Notes: generated by a model not told the origin, from the sequence alone. DNA of 64,000 nucleotides from Cognataquiflexum nitidum (GCF_022538055.1 NZ_JAKZAM010000003.1:1-64000); one strand, 5' to 3'; shown: positions 1 through 9,466, counted from the first letter of the stretch. A program made the numbers and translations.

Positions 1-76
1 TATTTCGGAGAAAAATTATTTGACAGACTTATTATTGCGGCAGTTCAGACTTACGTGTGAAGTTAGGGGGAGTCAT

Positions 77-230
77 ATTATTTTTTATGTGTATCCGCTT
101 TCTTGCGCGAAGCCAAACAATAATTTGTTGGAGGAGCCATTAAACACCCAGTGGACTGTCGTCTGTGGATGAGTATCTGCATTCTATACAATCTCCTATA
201 GCCCAACTCATAACATTGCGGATACACATG
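77..230 (-). repeat. Dispersed repeat copy E1, directly after a stop codon
   Basis: Non-coding element whose ends are inverted copies of ATGTGTATCCGC (about 88-98 on the plus strand, and 219-229 inverted). Read on the minus strand it begins immediately after the TAA of the fatty acid hydroxylase gene. It shares its internal GTTGGGCTA stretch with copy E5 near 60.6 kb, and its far end (TTTGGCTTCG then AAGCGGATA) with copies E2 and E4. It has no coding capacity. The first 76 bases of the window show nothing else recognisable. The family was found by eye; the exact outer limits are uncertain. Confidence 0.6.
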
Positions 231-881
231 TTATTTTTCTTTTTTAGGCATTGTCCCGAGGATGTAGTCCCAAAGAGGTGAACTGACGCCAAAGGCTACA
301 TCAGGGTCTTTGTAATGATGTACTGCATGATTTACCCAAAGGACTTTGAGGAAATTTTTTGGAGGCTGGTATGCATGGACGACATAGTGGACACCCAAGT
401 AGGCGGCGTATCCGAATAAGAATCCCGGAAGGAAATACAAGGCATAATCTCCCATAATGAGAGTGAAAACAGCATAAAAGATCAACACATATGCCGCACT
501 TACGAAAGGAGGCATTGCAAGTCTATCTTTGTCCCTAGGGTAGTCATGGTGAACACCATGTACGCTGTATTGGAGCTTATCCTTGATCGGAGTATCAGGT
601 TCCATGTGAAAAAAATGCTTATGCATCATATACTCCACAAATGTAAAGGCAAAGATTCCCGCGAGCATTACCAAAATCCCAATACTAAAAGAGATGGAAG
701 TAGTCGTTGCTGCAAAATAAAGGCAAACTACAGAAATCAAAAAGAACAAGGTTATCGGAATGAGAATATGGGTTCTTGAAAGTTTTTCCAGAAAAGGATT
801 CTGAAACATCTGGGCAGAACCCATATTGTCAGGCCTGTCCAACCTTCCTATTTTTTTCAATGAACTGGTACTTGTTGGCAT
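231..881 (-). CDS. Fatty acid hydroxylase superfamily membrane protein
   Basis: Integral-membrane di-iron oxygenase of the sterol desaturase / fatty acid hydroxylase superfamily, probably a fatty acid 2-hydroxylase type enzyme acting on lipid acyl chains. Hydrophobic segments come first, then histidine clusters HKHFFH, HGVHHDYP, HYVVHA and HAVHHY, which are the metal ligands expected for this family. At about 216 residues it is near the size of bacterial members and lacks the cytochrome b5 domain of eukaryotic FA2H. The reading frame is open to a GTG at 914, but the first ATG is at 881 and is preferred. The gene stands alone, and its stop codon touches repeat E1. The substrate cannot be read from sequence. 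Confidence 0.85.
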   Translation of the reverse strand: MPTSTSSLKKIGRLDRPDNMGSAQMFQNPFLEKLSRTHILIPITLFFLISVVCLYFAATTTSISFSIGILVMLAGIFAFTFVEYMMHKHFFHMEPDTPIKDKLQYSVHGVHHDYPRDKDRLAMPPFVSAAYVLIFYAVFTLIMGDYALYFLPGFLFGYAAYLGVHYVVHAYQPPKNFLKVLWVNHAVHHYKDPDVAFGVSSPLWDYILGTMPKKEK

Positions 882-1016
882 AGTTTTAATATTTGAGTTA
901 CTGAATAATATCACTTACCCTACTTCAGCTTAAAAAGCTTGGCGGAACTCATATTTTATTTACTTCACAAATCTACATTTAAAACATAATAATCTTAATT
1001 AGGAACTAAAAATTCC

Positions 1017-2174
1017 CTACTGATTCAAAGCAAACTTCATACTCAAGGATTTTGTTTCTTCCAAAGTTTTCAAATAAACCCGCTCATACATCGGGAGTAT
1101 TTTAGAAACATCAAATTCTTGTGCGCGTGCAAGCGCCCTTTTTTTGAACCCTTCAAGGTTCTTGTCATCAAGGATTTCGAGTGCTTTTTCGGTCATTGTC
1201 TTCACATCTCCGATTTTACAGGTAAATCCGGTGACTCCGTCAATGTTCAGTTCAGGGATTCCCCCTGCATCAGAACTCAACACCGGGACCTCACATGCCA
1301 TTGCTTCCAATGCGGCAAGACCAAAACTCTCCTTTTCGGATGGCATCACAAAAAGATCGGCTACCGAGAGCACTTCTTCCACAGCCTCCAGTTTACCCAA
1401 AAACCTGATATCATCACAGGTACCAAGATCCCTACAAAGCCTTTCCATCTTGTCTCTTTCAGGACCGTCACCGACAAGTAGCAATTTGGCAGGTATCTTT
1501 TTTCTCAATTCATAAAACACATGGATCACATCCTCCACACGCTTGACTTTTCTGAAATTGGAAGTGTGGACCAAAAGTTTTTCCCCATTTGGACAGATTG
1601 CCAGTTTGAAATGTTCCTTCTTTTGTCTTTTAAACCGTTCCAAATCAATGAAATTTGGGATAACCTCAATTTTTTGCTTGATATCAAAGTGTTCAAAAGT
1701 GGCTTTCCTCAAATCCTCTGAAACGGCTGTGACAGCATCCGACTGGTTGATGCTGAAAGTGACTACAGGTTCATAGCTTGGGTCTTTGCCGACCAAAGTA
1801 ATATCGGTACCGTGGAGTGTAGTGACTACAGGAATATAAATCCCCTGCTCTTTGAGAATTTGCTTGGCCATATAGGCCGCTGAAGCATGGGGAATCGCAT
1901 AGTGCACGTGGAGCAGGTCAAGTTTTTCAAAGTTTACGACATTCACCATTTTGCTTGCCAGGGCAAGTTCATAAGGCGCATGTTCAAACAATGGATAGCT
2001 TTTAATATCCACCTCATGGTAGAATAGGTTCTGATTGAAAAAGTCGAGCCTCGTAGGCTGTCGGTAAGTGATGAAGTGGACTTGATGGCCTTCTTTGGCT
2101 AGGGCTTTGCCTAACTCAGTGGCTACCACTCCACTACCTCCAAAAGTAGGATAACAAACGATTCCTATTTTCAT
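1017..2174 (-). CDS. bshA: N-acetyl-alpha-D-glucosaminyl L-malate synthase BshA
   Basis: GT4-family glycosyltransferase that transfers GlcNAc from UDP-GlcNAc to L-malate, the first step of bacillithiol synthesis, in the cytosol. The 385-residue length matches BshA. The N-terminus (MKIGIVCYPTFGGSGVVATE) and the HVHYAIPHASAAYMAKQIL region are highly characteristic of BshA rather than generic GT4 enzymes. The C-terminal nucleotide-sugar half has the EX7E-like segment PSEKESFGLAALEAMACEVP. No bshB or bshC lies nearby, as is usual in Bacteroidota where these genes are scattered. The ATG start at 2174 gives a standard N-terminus. Confidence 0.93.
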   Translation of the reverse strand: MKIGIVCYPTFGGSGVVATELGKALAKEGHQVHFITYRQPTRLDFFNQNLFYHEVDIKSYPLFEHAPYELALASKMVNVVNFEKLDLLHVHYAIPHASAAYMAKQILKEQGIYIPVVTTLHGTDITLVGKDPSYEPVVTFSINQSDAVTAVSEDLRKATFEHFDIKQKIEVIPNFIDLERFKRQKKEHFKLAICPNGEKLLVHTSNFRKVKRVEDVIHVFYELRKKIPAKLLLVGDGPERDKMERLCRDLGTCDDIRFLGKLEAVEEVLSVADLFVMPSEKESFGLAALEAMACEVPVLSSDAGGIPELNIDGVTGFTCKIGDVKTMTEKALEILDDKNLEGFKKRALARAQEFDVSKILPMYERVYLKTLEETKSLSMKFALNQ

Positions 2175-2314
2175 GCTGGCTGAGATGAATGTTTAATAAC
2201 AAAAAATTAAACACGCTTTATACATTAAATTGTTCAATTCTTTTGATTTAAAATTTTTATATAAAAGCTGTGTTGCTTAAATCTCTTTGTCTTCCCCTAG
2301 GTATTCCACTCCTA

Positions 2315-5290
2315 TCAATTGTCCATGGCTTGGTAAATGATATCATGGATTTCCTGACGGACACCATCTTTGAGTAGCAGGTTGTTTTCTGCGTAGGGGT
2401 GGACACGGTTGGAAAGAAATACGTAAATCAGGTTATTATCAGGATCTGCCCATACGCAGGTTCCTGTAAATCCCGTGTGGCCAAAAGTACTTTTGGGTGC
2501 CAGGTTTCCTGCACTTCCGCCCTTACCCTTCTCAGGTTCCGGTTTGTCCCAGCCCCATCCTCTTCTGCTTTGCGTGGATTGCCTTTTGGTAAATTCGATG
2601 ACTGTTTCTTTATCTATAAATTCGACATCTCCATATTTTCCACCATTGAGCATCAGCTGCATCATGACAGCGAGGTCATTGGCCTTCCCAAATAGTCCTG
2701 CATGGCCGGCTACTCCTCCATACATGGCCGCTCCCGGGTCGTGTACATAGCCTTGGATCTGTCTTTTTCTAAATGCCACATCGTCTTCTGTCGGGGCAAC
2801 AAGGTCGATAGGGTATTTATTGACCGGATTGAATGTCATAGAGTAGAGGCCAAGGGGTCCGTAGAGATTTTGTTCCAAAAATTCATCTAAAGGTTGATTT
2901 GTCAATTCTTCCACCAAGGCCTGCATCAGGTACATGGTCAGGTCAGAATAGACATATCCATATTTTCTTTTATTGGGCTCGGGTTTTCTGAGATCAGACT
3001 TCAGTGTCCATGTCCAAATACTGTCACGAAGAGAATTGATCGCAAACATATCATTGGATACCGGAAGGGAAAAACCTTGCTCCGTCACCGGCCGGTAATA
3101 TTCAGACTTCCATTGTCCTGCTTCTACTGTTTTGGCATAATGGGGCATAAATGCAACAAGACCTGCCTCATGGGCAAGGATGTCTTTTAATATCAGCTGC
3201 TCCTTGTTGGAATTTTGCAATGCCGGAATATAGCGACCTATAGGCCTGTTCATGTCGATCATGCCACGACTTTCCAGAAACATTACCGCCTGCGTCGTAG
3301 CCAAAATTTTGGTGATGGATGCAAGATCGTACACTGTCTCGGTGTTTACTGGTTTGGTTTTCTTGTAATCATAGTGGCCGTATGCTTTCTCAAAAACCAC
3401 CTGACCGTTTTTTGCCACCAGTACAACGCCACCTGGAAAGGCTTCCTTGGCGATGCTTCTAGCCATGATCGTGTCAATTTTTGCAAGTTTCCTACTGTCT
3501 AGTCCTTGACTCTCAGGTATACTATAGGAAAGCCTCCCCAATCCCTCCAAATATCCGCCAGTTCCCTGCCTCAGGGTCAGGTTGGCCGACACAGGCAGCA
3601 TTCCATAGGCATTTCTTGCTCCAAAAATAATTTCAGGCACAAGCCTTTGGGTAATTGGATTATTTTCAAAGGCTACAATGTTGTGCGGCATTTCGGGCAG
3701 TGACTTGATGGAATAGGCACTTCCAAAAACTGTCAAAATCACCTTTTTGTCTTGGCTTAATTTTTTGACAAATTCCAAATCGCTCAGACTTACACCAAAA
3801 TTTCTTTTTGGGGTATTGGTGATTCCCATCATCCCGACGATGACGGTTTGGTATTCTTTCAGTTTGGCAGCCATGTCATTGAGGCTTGCCTCATCTGCAC
3901 CCTTGCTGATATCAAAATGGTCAAACCTTGCATACTTATCCAGTTTTTTCTGAAATTCAGTACCGTTTCCACCTATGGTAAGGGAAGCCATTCGCTCCAT
4001 ATCAAGGTGCCTCAATGGAAGAAGGTTGTCTTTGTTGGAAGTCACGGTAATGGCTCTTTCATAGAGTTTTTCTACCAACAATGCTGCCTCAGGCCTGTTG
4101 ATTCTTTCGGCAAGTTTGAAGGTTTCTACAGGTCTCCTTTGGTCCAATCCTGCCCAAAATTTGGCTTTGAGTATTCGTCTGATTTTTTCATCCACATCCT
4201 CTTGACTGATCTTACCCTCAGCAATGGCCTGTAGGATAAGTGCTTTTGCTTTAGGAACATCCTGAGAGTAAAGCAAAACATCATTTCCTGCCAAAAGTGC
4301 ATGCAAATCCACTTCTCCCGGCTTCATGTATTTGGATACACCCTTCATATTCAGTGCATCGGTAAATACAAGGCCATTGAAATTCATTTGTTTTTTCAGT
4401 AAATCCGTAACGACATACTTCGAAAGGGTAGTGGCTTTGTTGGTTTCGCTGTCCATACTCGGCACATGCAGGTGGGCGACCATGACGCTCATCAGGTCAT
4501 TTTCGATCAATTCCCGATAGGGATAAAGATCAATATCCTTGATTCTTGTCTCGGAATGCTTGATGACAGGCAAGGTATAGTGAGAATCTGTCTCGGTGTC
4601 CCCATGACCGGGAAAATGTTTGGCATTGGCCATGACACCATTGTCCTGCAAGCCCTTCATGTAAGCCAGGGATTTGCGGGTAACCAATCTTTTTTCTTCC
4701 CCAAAAGCCCTGTATCCGATTACGGGATTTTCAGGATTGGAATTGACGTCTACCACCGGGGCAAAATTGATGTGCATCCCCAATTCTTTGAATTGAAAGG
4801 CTATTTCTTTGCCCATTTCATAGATAAGTTCTTCATCAGGAAGGGCACCCAAAGTCATTGCTTTGGGAAATCCAATGATCGAATCCAAGCGCATGTTGAC
4901 TCCCCATTCTGCATCCATGGCAATAAAAAGAGGCATTTTGGCTATAGACTGGTAGTAGTTTGTCAGGTTGGCCTGCCTGACAGGTCCTCCCTGAAAAAAA
5001 ATCAGTCCTCCAATATTTTGCTCCCGGACAAGTGTGGCTATTTCGTCGATATGCTTTTGATCTTTGTTGGAATAAGCCGCTACCATAAACAATTGCCCCA
5101 ACCTTTCTTCAAAACCATTTGTCTCAAAAACACTGTCCACCCACTCCATCTGCCTTCCCAGGTTTTGGGAAAGCAGAGGATCCTTTTTATCCAATTTTGA
5201 ATCCAAGTCGGATTTCTCCCAACCCATCAACGCATCCGACTGAAAAATCACCACCATCCCAAGGAGGACACCCCAAACTTTTACCCGCAT
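2315..5290 (-). CDS. Glycoside hydrolase family 3 / serine hydrolase (beta-lactamase-like) fusion
   Basis: Two-domain exported enzyme of 991 residues. Residues about 55-400 form a GH3 domain of NagZ type: the KHFPGHGDTETDSH motif at 224-237 and the nucleophile region FTDALNMKG (Asp about 311) predict beta-N-acetylglucosaminidase activity. A GH3 C-terminal-like domain follows to about 590. Residues about 600-985 form a class C beta-lactamase / esterase-like domain with SITK (Ser658, Lys661), YSD (781-783) and HTG (about 938). A signal peptide occupies about residues 1-23. Fusions of this type are known in Bacteroidota and suggest peptidoglycan or amino-sugar turnover in the periplasm. All catalytic motifs of both halves look intact. 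The gene appears monocistronic. Confidence 0.9.
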   Translation of the reverse strand: MRVKVWGVLLGMVVIFQSDALMGWEKSDLDSKLDKKDPLLSQNLGRQMEWVDSVFETNGFEERLGQLFMVAAYSNKDQKHIDEIATLVREQNIGGLIFFQGGPVRQANLTNYYQSIAKMPLFIAMDAEWGVNMRLDSIIGFPKAMTLGALPDEELIYEMGKEIAFQFKELGMHINFAPVVDVNSNPENPVIGYRAFGEEKRLVTRKSLAYMKGLQDNGVMANAKHFPGHGDTETDSHYTLPVIKHSETRIKDIDLYPYRELIENDLMSVMVAHLHVPSMDSETNKATTLSKYVVTDLLKKQMNFNGLVFTDALNMKGVSKYMKPGEVDLHALLAGNDVLLYSQDVPKAKALILQAIAEGKISQEDVDEKIRRILKAKFWAGLDQRRPVETFKLAERINRPEAALLVEKLYERAITVTSNKDNLLPLRHLDMERMASLTIGGNGTEFQKKLDKYARFDHFDISKGADEASLNDMAAKLKEYQTVIVGMMGITNTPKRNFGVSLSDLEFVKKLSQDKKVILTVFGSAYSIKSLPEMPHNIVAFENNPITQRLVPEIIFGARNAYGMLPVSANLTLRQGTGGYLEGLGRLSYSIPESQGLDSRKLAKIDTIMARSIAKEAFPGGVVLVAKNGQVVFEKAYGHYDYKKTKPVNTETVYDLASITKILATTQAVMFLESRGMIDMNRPIGRYIPALQNSNKEQLILKDILAHEAGLVAFMPHYAKTVEAGQWKSEYYRPVTEQGFSLPVSNDMFAINSLRDSIWTWTLKSDLRKPEPNKRKYGYVYSDLTMYLMQALVEELTNQPLDEFLEQNLYGPLGLYSMTFNPVNKYPIDLVAPTEDDVAFRKRQIQGYVHDPGAAMYGGVAGHAGLFGKANDLAVMMQLMLNGGKYGDVEFIDKETVIEFTKRQSTQSRRGWGWDKPEPEKGKGGSAGNLAPKSTFGHTGFTGTCVWADPDNNLIYVFLSNRVHPYAENNLLLKDGVRQEIHDIIYQAMDN

Positions 5291-5454
5291 GCTATTGTTA
5301 AATTTTTATTGCTTAAATTTTAAAATAACTTTGTATCAATATACATCAATTTGTACAAACATATACGAAAAAAAGAAGCCCAAAGTATCAATATGTGATG
5401 ATTGGGACAGATGTTTTATAATTGAATGATTACCAAATTGAATTTAACCGTCCT

Positions 5455-5865
5455 ATGAAATTACCTTCTTTATTCAGAACAGCCCAACCCATGCGGTTTG
5501 ATATCAAGCCTAGGTTCTATGATCCTGTCAAAGAGGAAATTGAACAAAGGACCGCTAGGATCAAAAAAGAACTTCAGATGGAAGGAAAGCTTCCTTATGA
5601 GGAAGGCTATGATCCCGAAAATGACTCATTCAGGGGTTCTGCCATCCGAGGCGCTTTTACTCAAGGGAGTCCCATTAAGGGAAAAACCTCCACTCCTTTT
5701 TCGAATACGGGATTTTTGAGGTTATTGATTTTTTTGGTTTTGATCGCCCTGGTATTTGGATATGTGTATTATGGTCCTGACGCAGTGTATTATCTTCTTT
5801 ATTTTGCCATAGCTATATTGTTGGTTTCATTGGTTGTAAAGCTTAAGGGAAGGCTCAAACAATGA
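5455..5865 (+). CDS. Small membrane protein upstream of mutL (unknown function)
   Basis: Unrecognised protein of about 136 residues. A charged N-terminal part of about 80 residues is followed by two closely spaced hydrophobic segments (the first starting LLIFLVLIALVFGYVYY) and a basic tail, so the soluble part is probably cytosolic. The frame is open to a TTG at 5422, but the ATG at 5455 is preferred. Its stop overlaps the mutL start as ATGA, so the two are translationally coupled. Position before mutL and two rhomboid genes suggests a conserved lineage operon. No function can be assigned. Confidence 0.7.
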   Translation: MKLPSLFRTAQPMRFDIKPRFYDPVKEEIEQRTARIKKELQMEGKLPYEEGYDPENDSFRGSAIRGAFTQGSPIKGKTSTPFSNTGFLRLLIFLVLIALVFGYVYYGPDAVYYLLYFAIAILLVSLVVKLKGRLKQ

Positions 5866-7733
5866 GTGACATCATTCACCTTCTTCCGGATGCGATAGCC
5901 AACCAAATTGCCGCGGGAGAAGTAGTACAGAGGCCGGCTTCAGCCCTTAAAGAACTCCTTGAAAATGCCGTAGATGCCAAAGCCACACAGGTGCAGGTTA
6001 TCGTCAAAGACGCCGGCAAAACCCTCATTCAAGTTATTGACAATGGCAAAGGCATGTCCATGACAGATGCGAGGATGAGTTTTGAGAGGCATGCTACTTC
6101 CAAGATCCGGAATACAGAAGATTTGTTTTCGATCCGCACATTCGGTTTCCGAGGAGAAGCATTAGCCTCCATCGGCGCAGTGGCCCAAGTCGAAATGAAA
6201 ACCCGTCAAAGCGGGGCTGAGTTGGGCACTGTCATTGTGATGGAAGGTTCGGAGGTAAAAAAACAAGAACTTGTTTCATGTCCTGAAGGAACCTCGATAT
6301 CGGTTCGGAATCTTTTTTTCAATGTACCTGCCCGAAGAAATTTCCTAAAATCCAATCCCGTAGAGATGCGCCACATGGTGGAAGAGTTTCAAAGGGTGGC
6401 ACTCTCCTACCCGGAAATCGGGTTTACTTTTATTCAAAACGACCTAGAACTTTTTAGGCTTTTGCCGGGTAAACTCAGCCATAGGATATTGGGGATTTTC
6501 GGGAAATCCTATCAGGGACAATTGGTATCCTGCCTGGAAGAAACGCCACACCTGAATGTCCGTGGGTATATCGGCAAACCGGAATCTGCCAAAAAAACCC
6601 GCGGTGAGCAATATTTCTTTGTCAACAACAGGTTTATCAAAAACAATTACCTCAACCACGCTGTCAGCAACGCCTTTGAAGGACTGATGTCAAACGACAT
6701 GCAGCCGTTTTATGTACTTTTTTTGGAAATAGATCCAAGTCATATTGATATCAATGTCCATCCAACCAAAACAGAAATTAAGTTTGACGATGAAAGGACG
6801 GTATATGCAGTCGTAAGGTCAGCAGTCAAGCAATCACTTGGCGCCCACAATGTGGTGCCTGCCTTGGACTTCAGCTTTGACGTGAATTTTACCGAAAACT
6901 GGAAATCCAATAGCGAGCAAAACGAGGCTGTCCATACTGAAAATACCTTTAAGCCTGATCCCCAAACTCAGGACAACAAATACAAAACATTCCAAAGTCC
7001 CGCCTATCAGAGGCAATCTGTTTCAGGTTGGGAAAGGCTATTTGAGGGTGGGGGAAATGCCACAGAAATTTCCAGAGGAAAGGAAATAAGAAATTTGGGA
7101 GATGAGGAAATCCTGACCATCTCCTCTAAAGCCAACGAAGATGTTCTCCATTTTCCTGGGGGGAATGCTACCGGTGCGACATTTCAAGTTGAAAATAATT
7201 ATATTGTAGCTCAAATGTCCACCGGCCTGATGATCATAGATCAACAGTCGGCGCACGAGCGGATTCTATACGAAAGATACCGCAAGCAGCTCCAACAGGC
7301 TGCCGGGGCTTCGCAGCAATGTCTGTTTCCTCCCCATATCCAATTGAGTCAGGCGGATTTTGCATTGGTGATGGACATCAAAGAGGAACTGATGAGTCTA
7401 GGTTTCGTAGTTGTGGAATTTGGCAAAGACACGGTTTTGATCCAGGGAGTGCCTGCTGACATTCAGGTCAATAATGAAAAGGCCCTTTTCGAAGGATTGC
7501 TGGAACAGTTCAAACACTTCAAGTCCGAGCTTTCATTGGATAAAAGAGAAAACCTCGCAAGGTCACTTGCCCGGAGATCAGCCATCAAGCGGGGCAGCAA
7601 ACTGGATACGTCAGAGATGGAGATTATCGTGGGTCAGCTATTTGCCTGTCAAAATCCAAACTATGGGCTTTCGGGGAACAAAACTTTTGTCAAAATCGAT
7701 TTACATCAAATTCATGGCTTCTTTACCAGATAG
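5862..7733 (+). CDS. mutL: DNA mismatch repair protein MutL
   Basis: GHKL ATPase that links MutS mismatch recognition to downstream excision. The N-terminal ATPase motifs are intact: IAAGEVVQRPASALKELLEN with the Glu/Asn pair, DNGKGM, RHATSKI and GFRGEALASI, then the second ATPase lobe with NVPARRNFLK. A variable linker spans about 335-430, and the C-terminal dimerisation/endonuclease domain follows. In that domain the metal motif normally read as DQHAxxExxxxE appears as DQQSAHERILYE from about residue 460, so the usual His is Gln. The later CPHGRP-type motif is also absent (ACQNPNYGLSGNK). Length 623 is normal. It overlaps the upstream gene by 4 bp and is followed by two rhomboid genes on the same strand. 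Confidence 0.95.
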   Translation: MSDIIHLLPDAIANQIAAGEVVQRPASALKELLENAVDAKATQVQVIVKDAGKTLIQVIDNGKGMSMTDARMSFERHATSKIRNTEDLFSIRTFGFRGEALASIGAVAQVEMKTRQSGAELGTVIVMEGSEVKKQELVSCPEGTSISVRNLFFNVPARRNFLKSNPVEMRHMVEEFQRVALSYPEIGFTFIQNDLELFRLLPGKLSHRILGIFGKSYQGQLVSCLEETPHLNVRGYIGKPESAKKTRGEQYFFVNNRFIKNNYLNHAVSNAFEGLMSNDMQPFYVLFLEIDPSHIDINVHPTKTEIKFDDERTVYAVVRSAVKQSLGAHNVVPALDFSFDVNFTENWKSNSEQNEAVHTENTFKPDPQTQDNKYKTFQSPAYQRQSVSGWERLFEGGGNATEISRGKEIRNLGDEEILTISSKANEDVLHFPGGNATGATFQVENNYIVAQMSTGLMIIDQQSAHERILYERYRKQLQQAAGASQQCLFPPHIQLSQADFALVMDIKEELMSLGFVVVEFGKDTVLIQGVPADIQVNNEKALFEGLLEQFKHFKSELSLDKRENLARSLARRSAIKRGSKLDTSEMEIIVGQLFACQNPNYGLSGNKTFVKIDLHQIHGFFTR

Positions 7734-7736
7734 TGT

Positions 7737-8528
7737 ATGTTTAGAAATATCACCCCCATAGTAAAAAATATTTTAATCATAACCGTTGCAGTCTATGTGG
7801 TGACGGCGTTTTTGATGCCACAACTGAATGGCCTGCTTGCTTTATATTATGTCAACAGCAACCGGTTCATTCCCACCCAGTTTTTGACGTACATGTTTAT
7901 GCATGCGGATGGATGGCACCTTTTCAGTAACATGTTTGGCTTGTTTATTTTTGGTCCATTGTTAGAGGAATTTCTGGGTCCAAAAAAAATCCTCACTTTA
8001 TGGATGGTCTGTGGTGTAGGTTCGGGATTATTGTATTCAGGATATACAGCTTATCAGATGAACAAGCTCGATAATAAAATAAGTGAATTTTATGAGGAGC
8101 CTAGTCCAGAACTATTCAACCGGTTTGTGATAGAAAACAGACACCATTTCAAAGCTGCCGTATTTGATTTTATTGATGCCTATAGCCGAAATCCGGAAGA
8201 TCCGGCTCTTATCCAAAGGGCAAAGGAAAATATGACTGCCACTCGGGACAACCAAGCTAATGTCCCCATGGTCGGTGCTTCCGGCGCTTTATTTGGAGTA
8301 TTGATTGCTTTTGCCATGCTGTTTCCAAACACACAGCTCTTTTTATTGTTTCCCCCTATGCCGGTCAAAGCCAAATACTTGGTTTTGTTTTATGGTCTTT
8401 ATACGATTTACAACGTAATTAATAACAACCCACTGGACAATGTAGCCCATTTCGCACACCTCAGTGGCTTGATCGTGGGTGCAGGATTGGTATATTATTG
8501 GAAAAAAAGTAGAAAAGATTTTTATTAA
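7737..8528 (+). CDS. Rhomboid family intramembrane serine protease (first of two)
   Basis: Polytopic membrane serine protease of 263 residues that cleaves substrates inside the membrane. Hallmarks visible are the HADGWHLFSNMFGLFIFG segment of the second transmembrane region, GASG with catalytic Ser182 and AHLSG with catalytic His241. A soluble, charged insert of about 65 residues (108-175) lies between an early helix and the catalytic Ser helix. The start ATG lies 3 bp after the mutL stop, and the second rhomboid gene follows 8 bp downstream, so the three are likely one transcript. Natural substrates are unknown. Confidence 0.9.
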   Translation: MFRNITPIVKNILIITVAVYVVTAFLMPQLNGLLALYYVNSNRFIPTQFLTYMFMHADGWHLFSNMFGLFIFGPLLEEFLGPKKILTLWMVCGVGSGLLYSGYTAYQMNKLDNKISEFYEEPSPELFNRFVIENRHHFKAAVFDFIDAYSRNPEDPALIQRAKENMTATRDNQANVPMVGASGALFGVLIAFAMLFPNTQLFLLFPPMPVKAKYLVLFYGLYTIYNVINNNPLDNVAHFAHLSGLIVGAGLVYYWKKSRKDFY

Positions 8529-8536
8529 AACTGACT

Positions 8537-9466
8537 ATGTACGAAGGATTCTGGTATAACCTCAAAAACGCATTTAAGCTTCAAAACAACAGCTTGTACA
8601 AGATCATTGCGATCAACATTCTGGTGTTTTTTGTGATGGTTTTTGTCCGGGTGATCTTAACCTTTTCTGGGGCAGGCAATATTTACGAGAGTTTCAGGTC
8701 CCTGCTGATGATGCCGGCGGATTTGCCACAATTGATCATTCAGCCATGGTCTGCATTGACATATATGTTCTTTCACGAAGGAATTTTTCACATCCTTTTC
8801 AATATGTTGTTCTTATATTGGTTTGGTCTTTTGCTTTCCGAATATCTCGGAAGTAAAAAATTAGCCAATATCTATATTTTGGGTGGCTTGGCAGGTGGGG
8901 TGCTTTACCTTGTGATGTACAATATCTCCCCGTATTTCGCAGATTCTTTACCTACCGCGCGGATGTTGGGAGCGAGTGCAGGCGTCTATGCTGTGGTGGT
9001 GGCGGCTGCTACTTTGGCACCCAATACGACCTTTTTCTTATTATTGTTAGGTCCGGTCAAAATTAAATATATAGCCATATTTTACGTGCTGATTGCATTT
9101 GTAAATTCTACGGGAAATAATGCAGGAGGTGAATTAGCGCATCTTGGCGGGGCCGCTTTGGGCTTCCTTTATGTCTATCAACTCCAAAAAGGAAGAGACA
9201 TCGGCTCATGGATACAGGCAATCGGGAATTTTTTCAAAGGAATATTTTCCAGAAAATCTTCCGTAAAAGTCACCTACCGCAAGAGCAAAACCTATTCTTC
9301 CGGACAGGATTATTCCAAGACATCTTCCACGAAACCCACCGCAACGAAAGTTGAAGTCGCTACCCAAGAGGAAATTGACTTGATTTTGGACAAAATCGCT
9401 GCCAAAGGATATGATGCCCTCAGTAAAGAAGAGAAACGCAAACTTTTTGAATTCAGTAAGAAGTAG
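8537..9466 (+). CDS. Rhomboid family intramembrane serine protease (second of two)
   Basis: 309-residue rhomboid-family protein. The N-terminal two thirds is a six-helix rhomboid core with HEGIFHILFNMLFLYWFG, GASAG containing Ser147, and AHLGG with His202. The usual GxSG is GASA here, with Gly following one position later; this variant is seen in other Bacteroidota and need not abolish activity. The C-terminal about 85 residues are a basic, Ser/Thr/Lys-rich linker and a short helical module (EEIDLILDKIAAKGYDALSK) found at the end of many Bacteroidota rhomboids. It is paralogous to the preceding gene but lacks its central insert. Confidence 0.88.
   Translation: MYEGFWYNLKNAFKLQNNSLYKIIAINILVFFVMVFVRVILTFSGAGNIYESFRSLLMMPADLPQLIIQPWSALTYMFFHEGIFHILFNMLFLYWFGLLLSEYLGSKKLANIYILGGLAGGVLYLVMYNISPYFADSLPTARMLGASAGVYAVVVAAATLAPNTTFFLLLLGPVKIKYIAIFYVLIAFVNSTGNNAGGELAHLGGAALGFLYVYQLQKGRDIGSWIQAIGNFFKGIFSRKSSVKVTYRKSKTYSSGQDYSKTSSTKPTATKVEVATQEEIDLILDKIAAKGYDALSKEEKRKLFEFSKK

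Noticed and set aside
4466..5200. 244-codon open frame on the plus strand
   Set aside because: It is antisense to the GH3/serine-hydrolase gene, whose protein is fully convincing; the antisense product has no family pattern and is cysteine/phenylalanine-rich.
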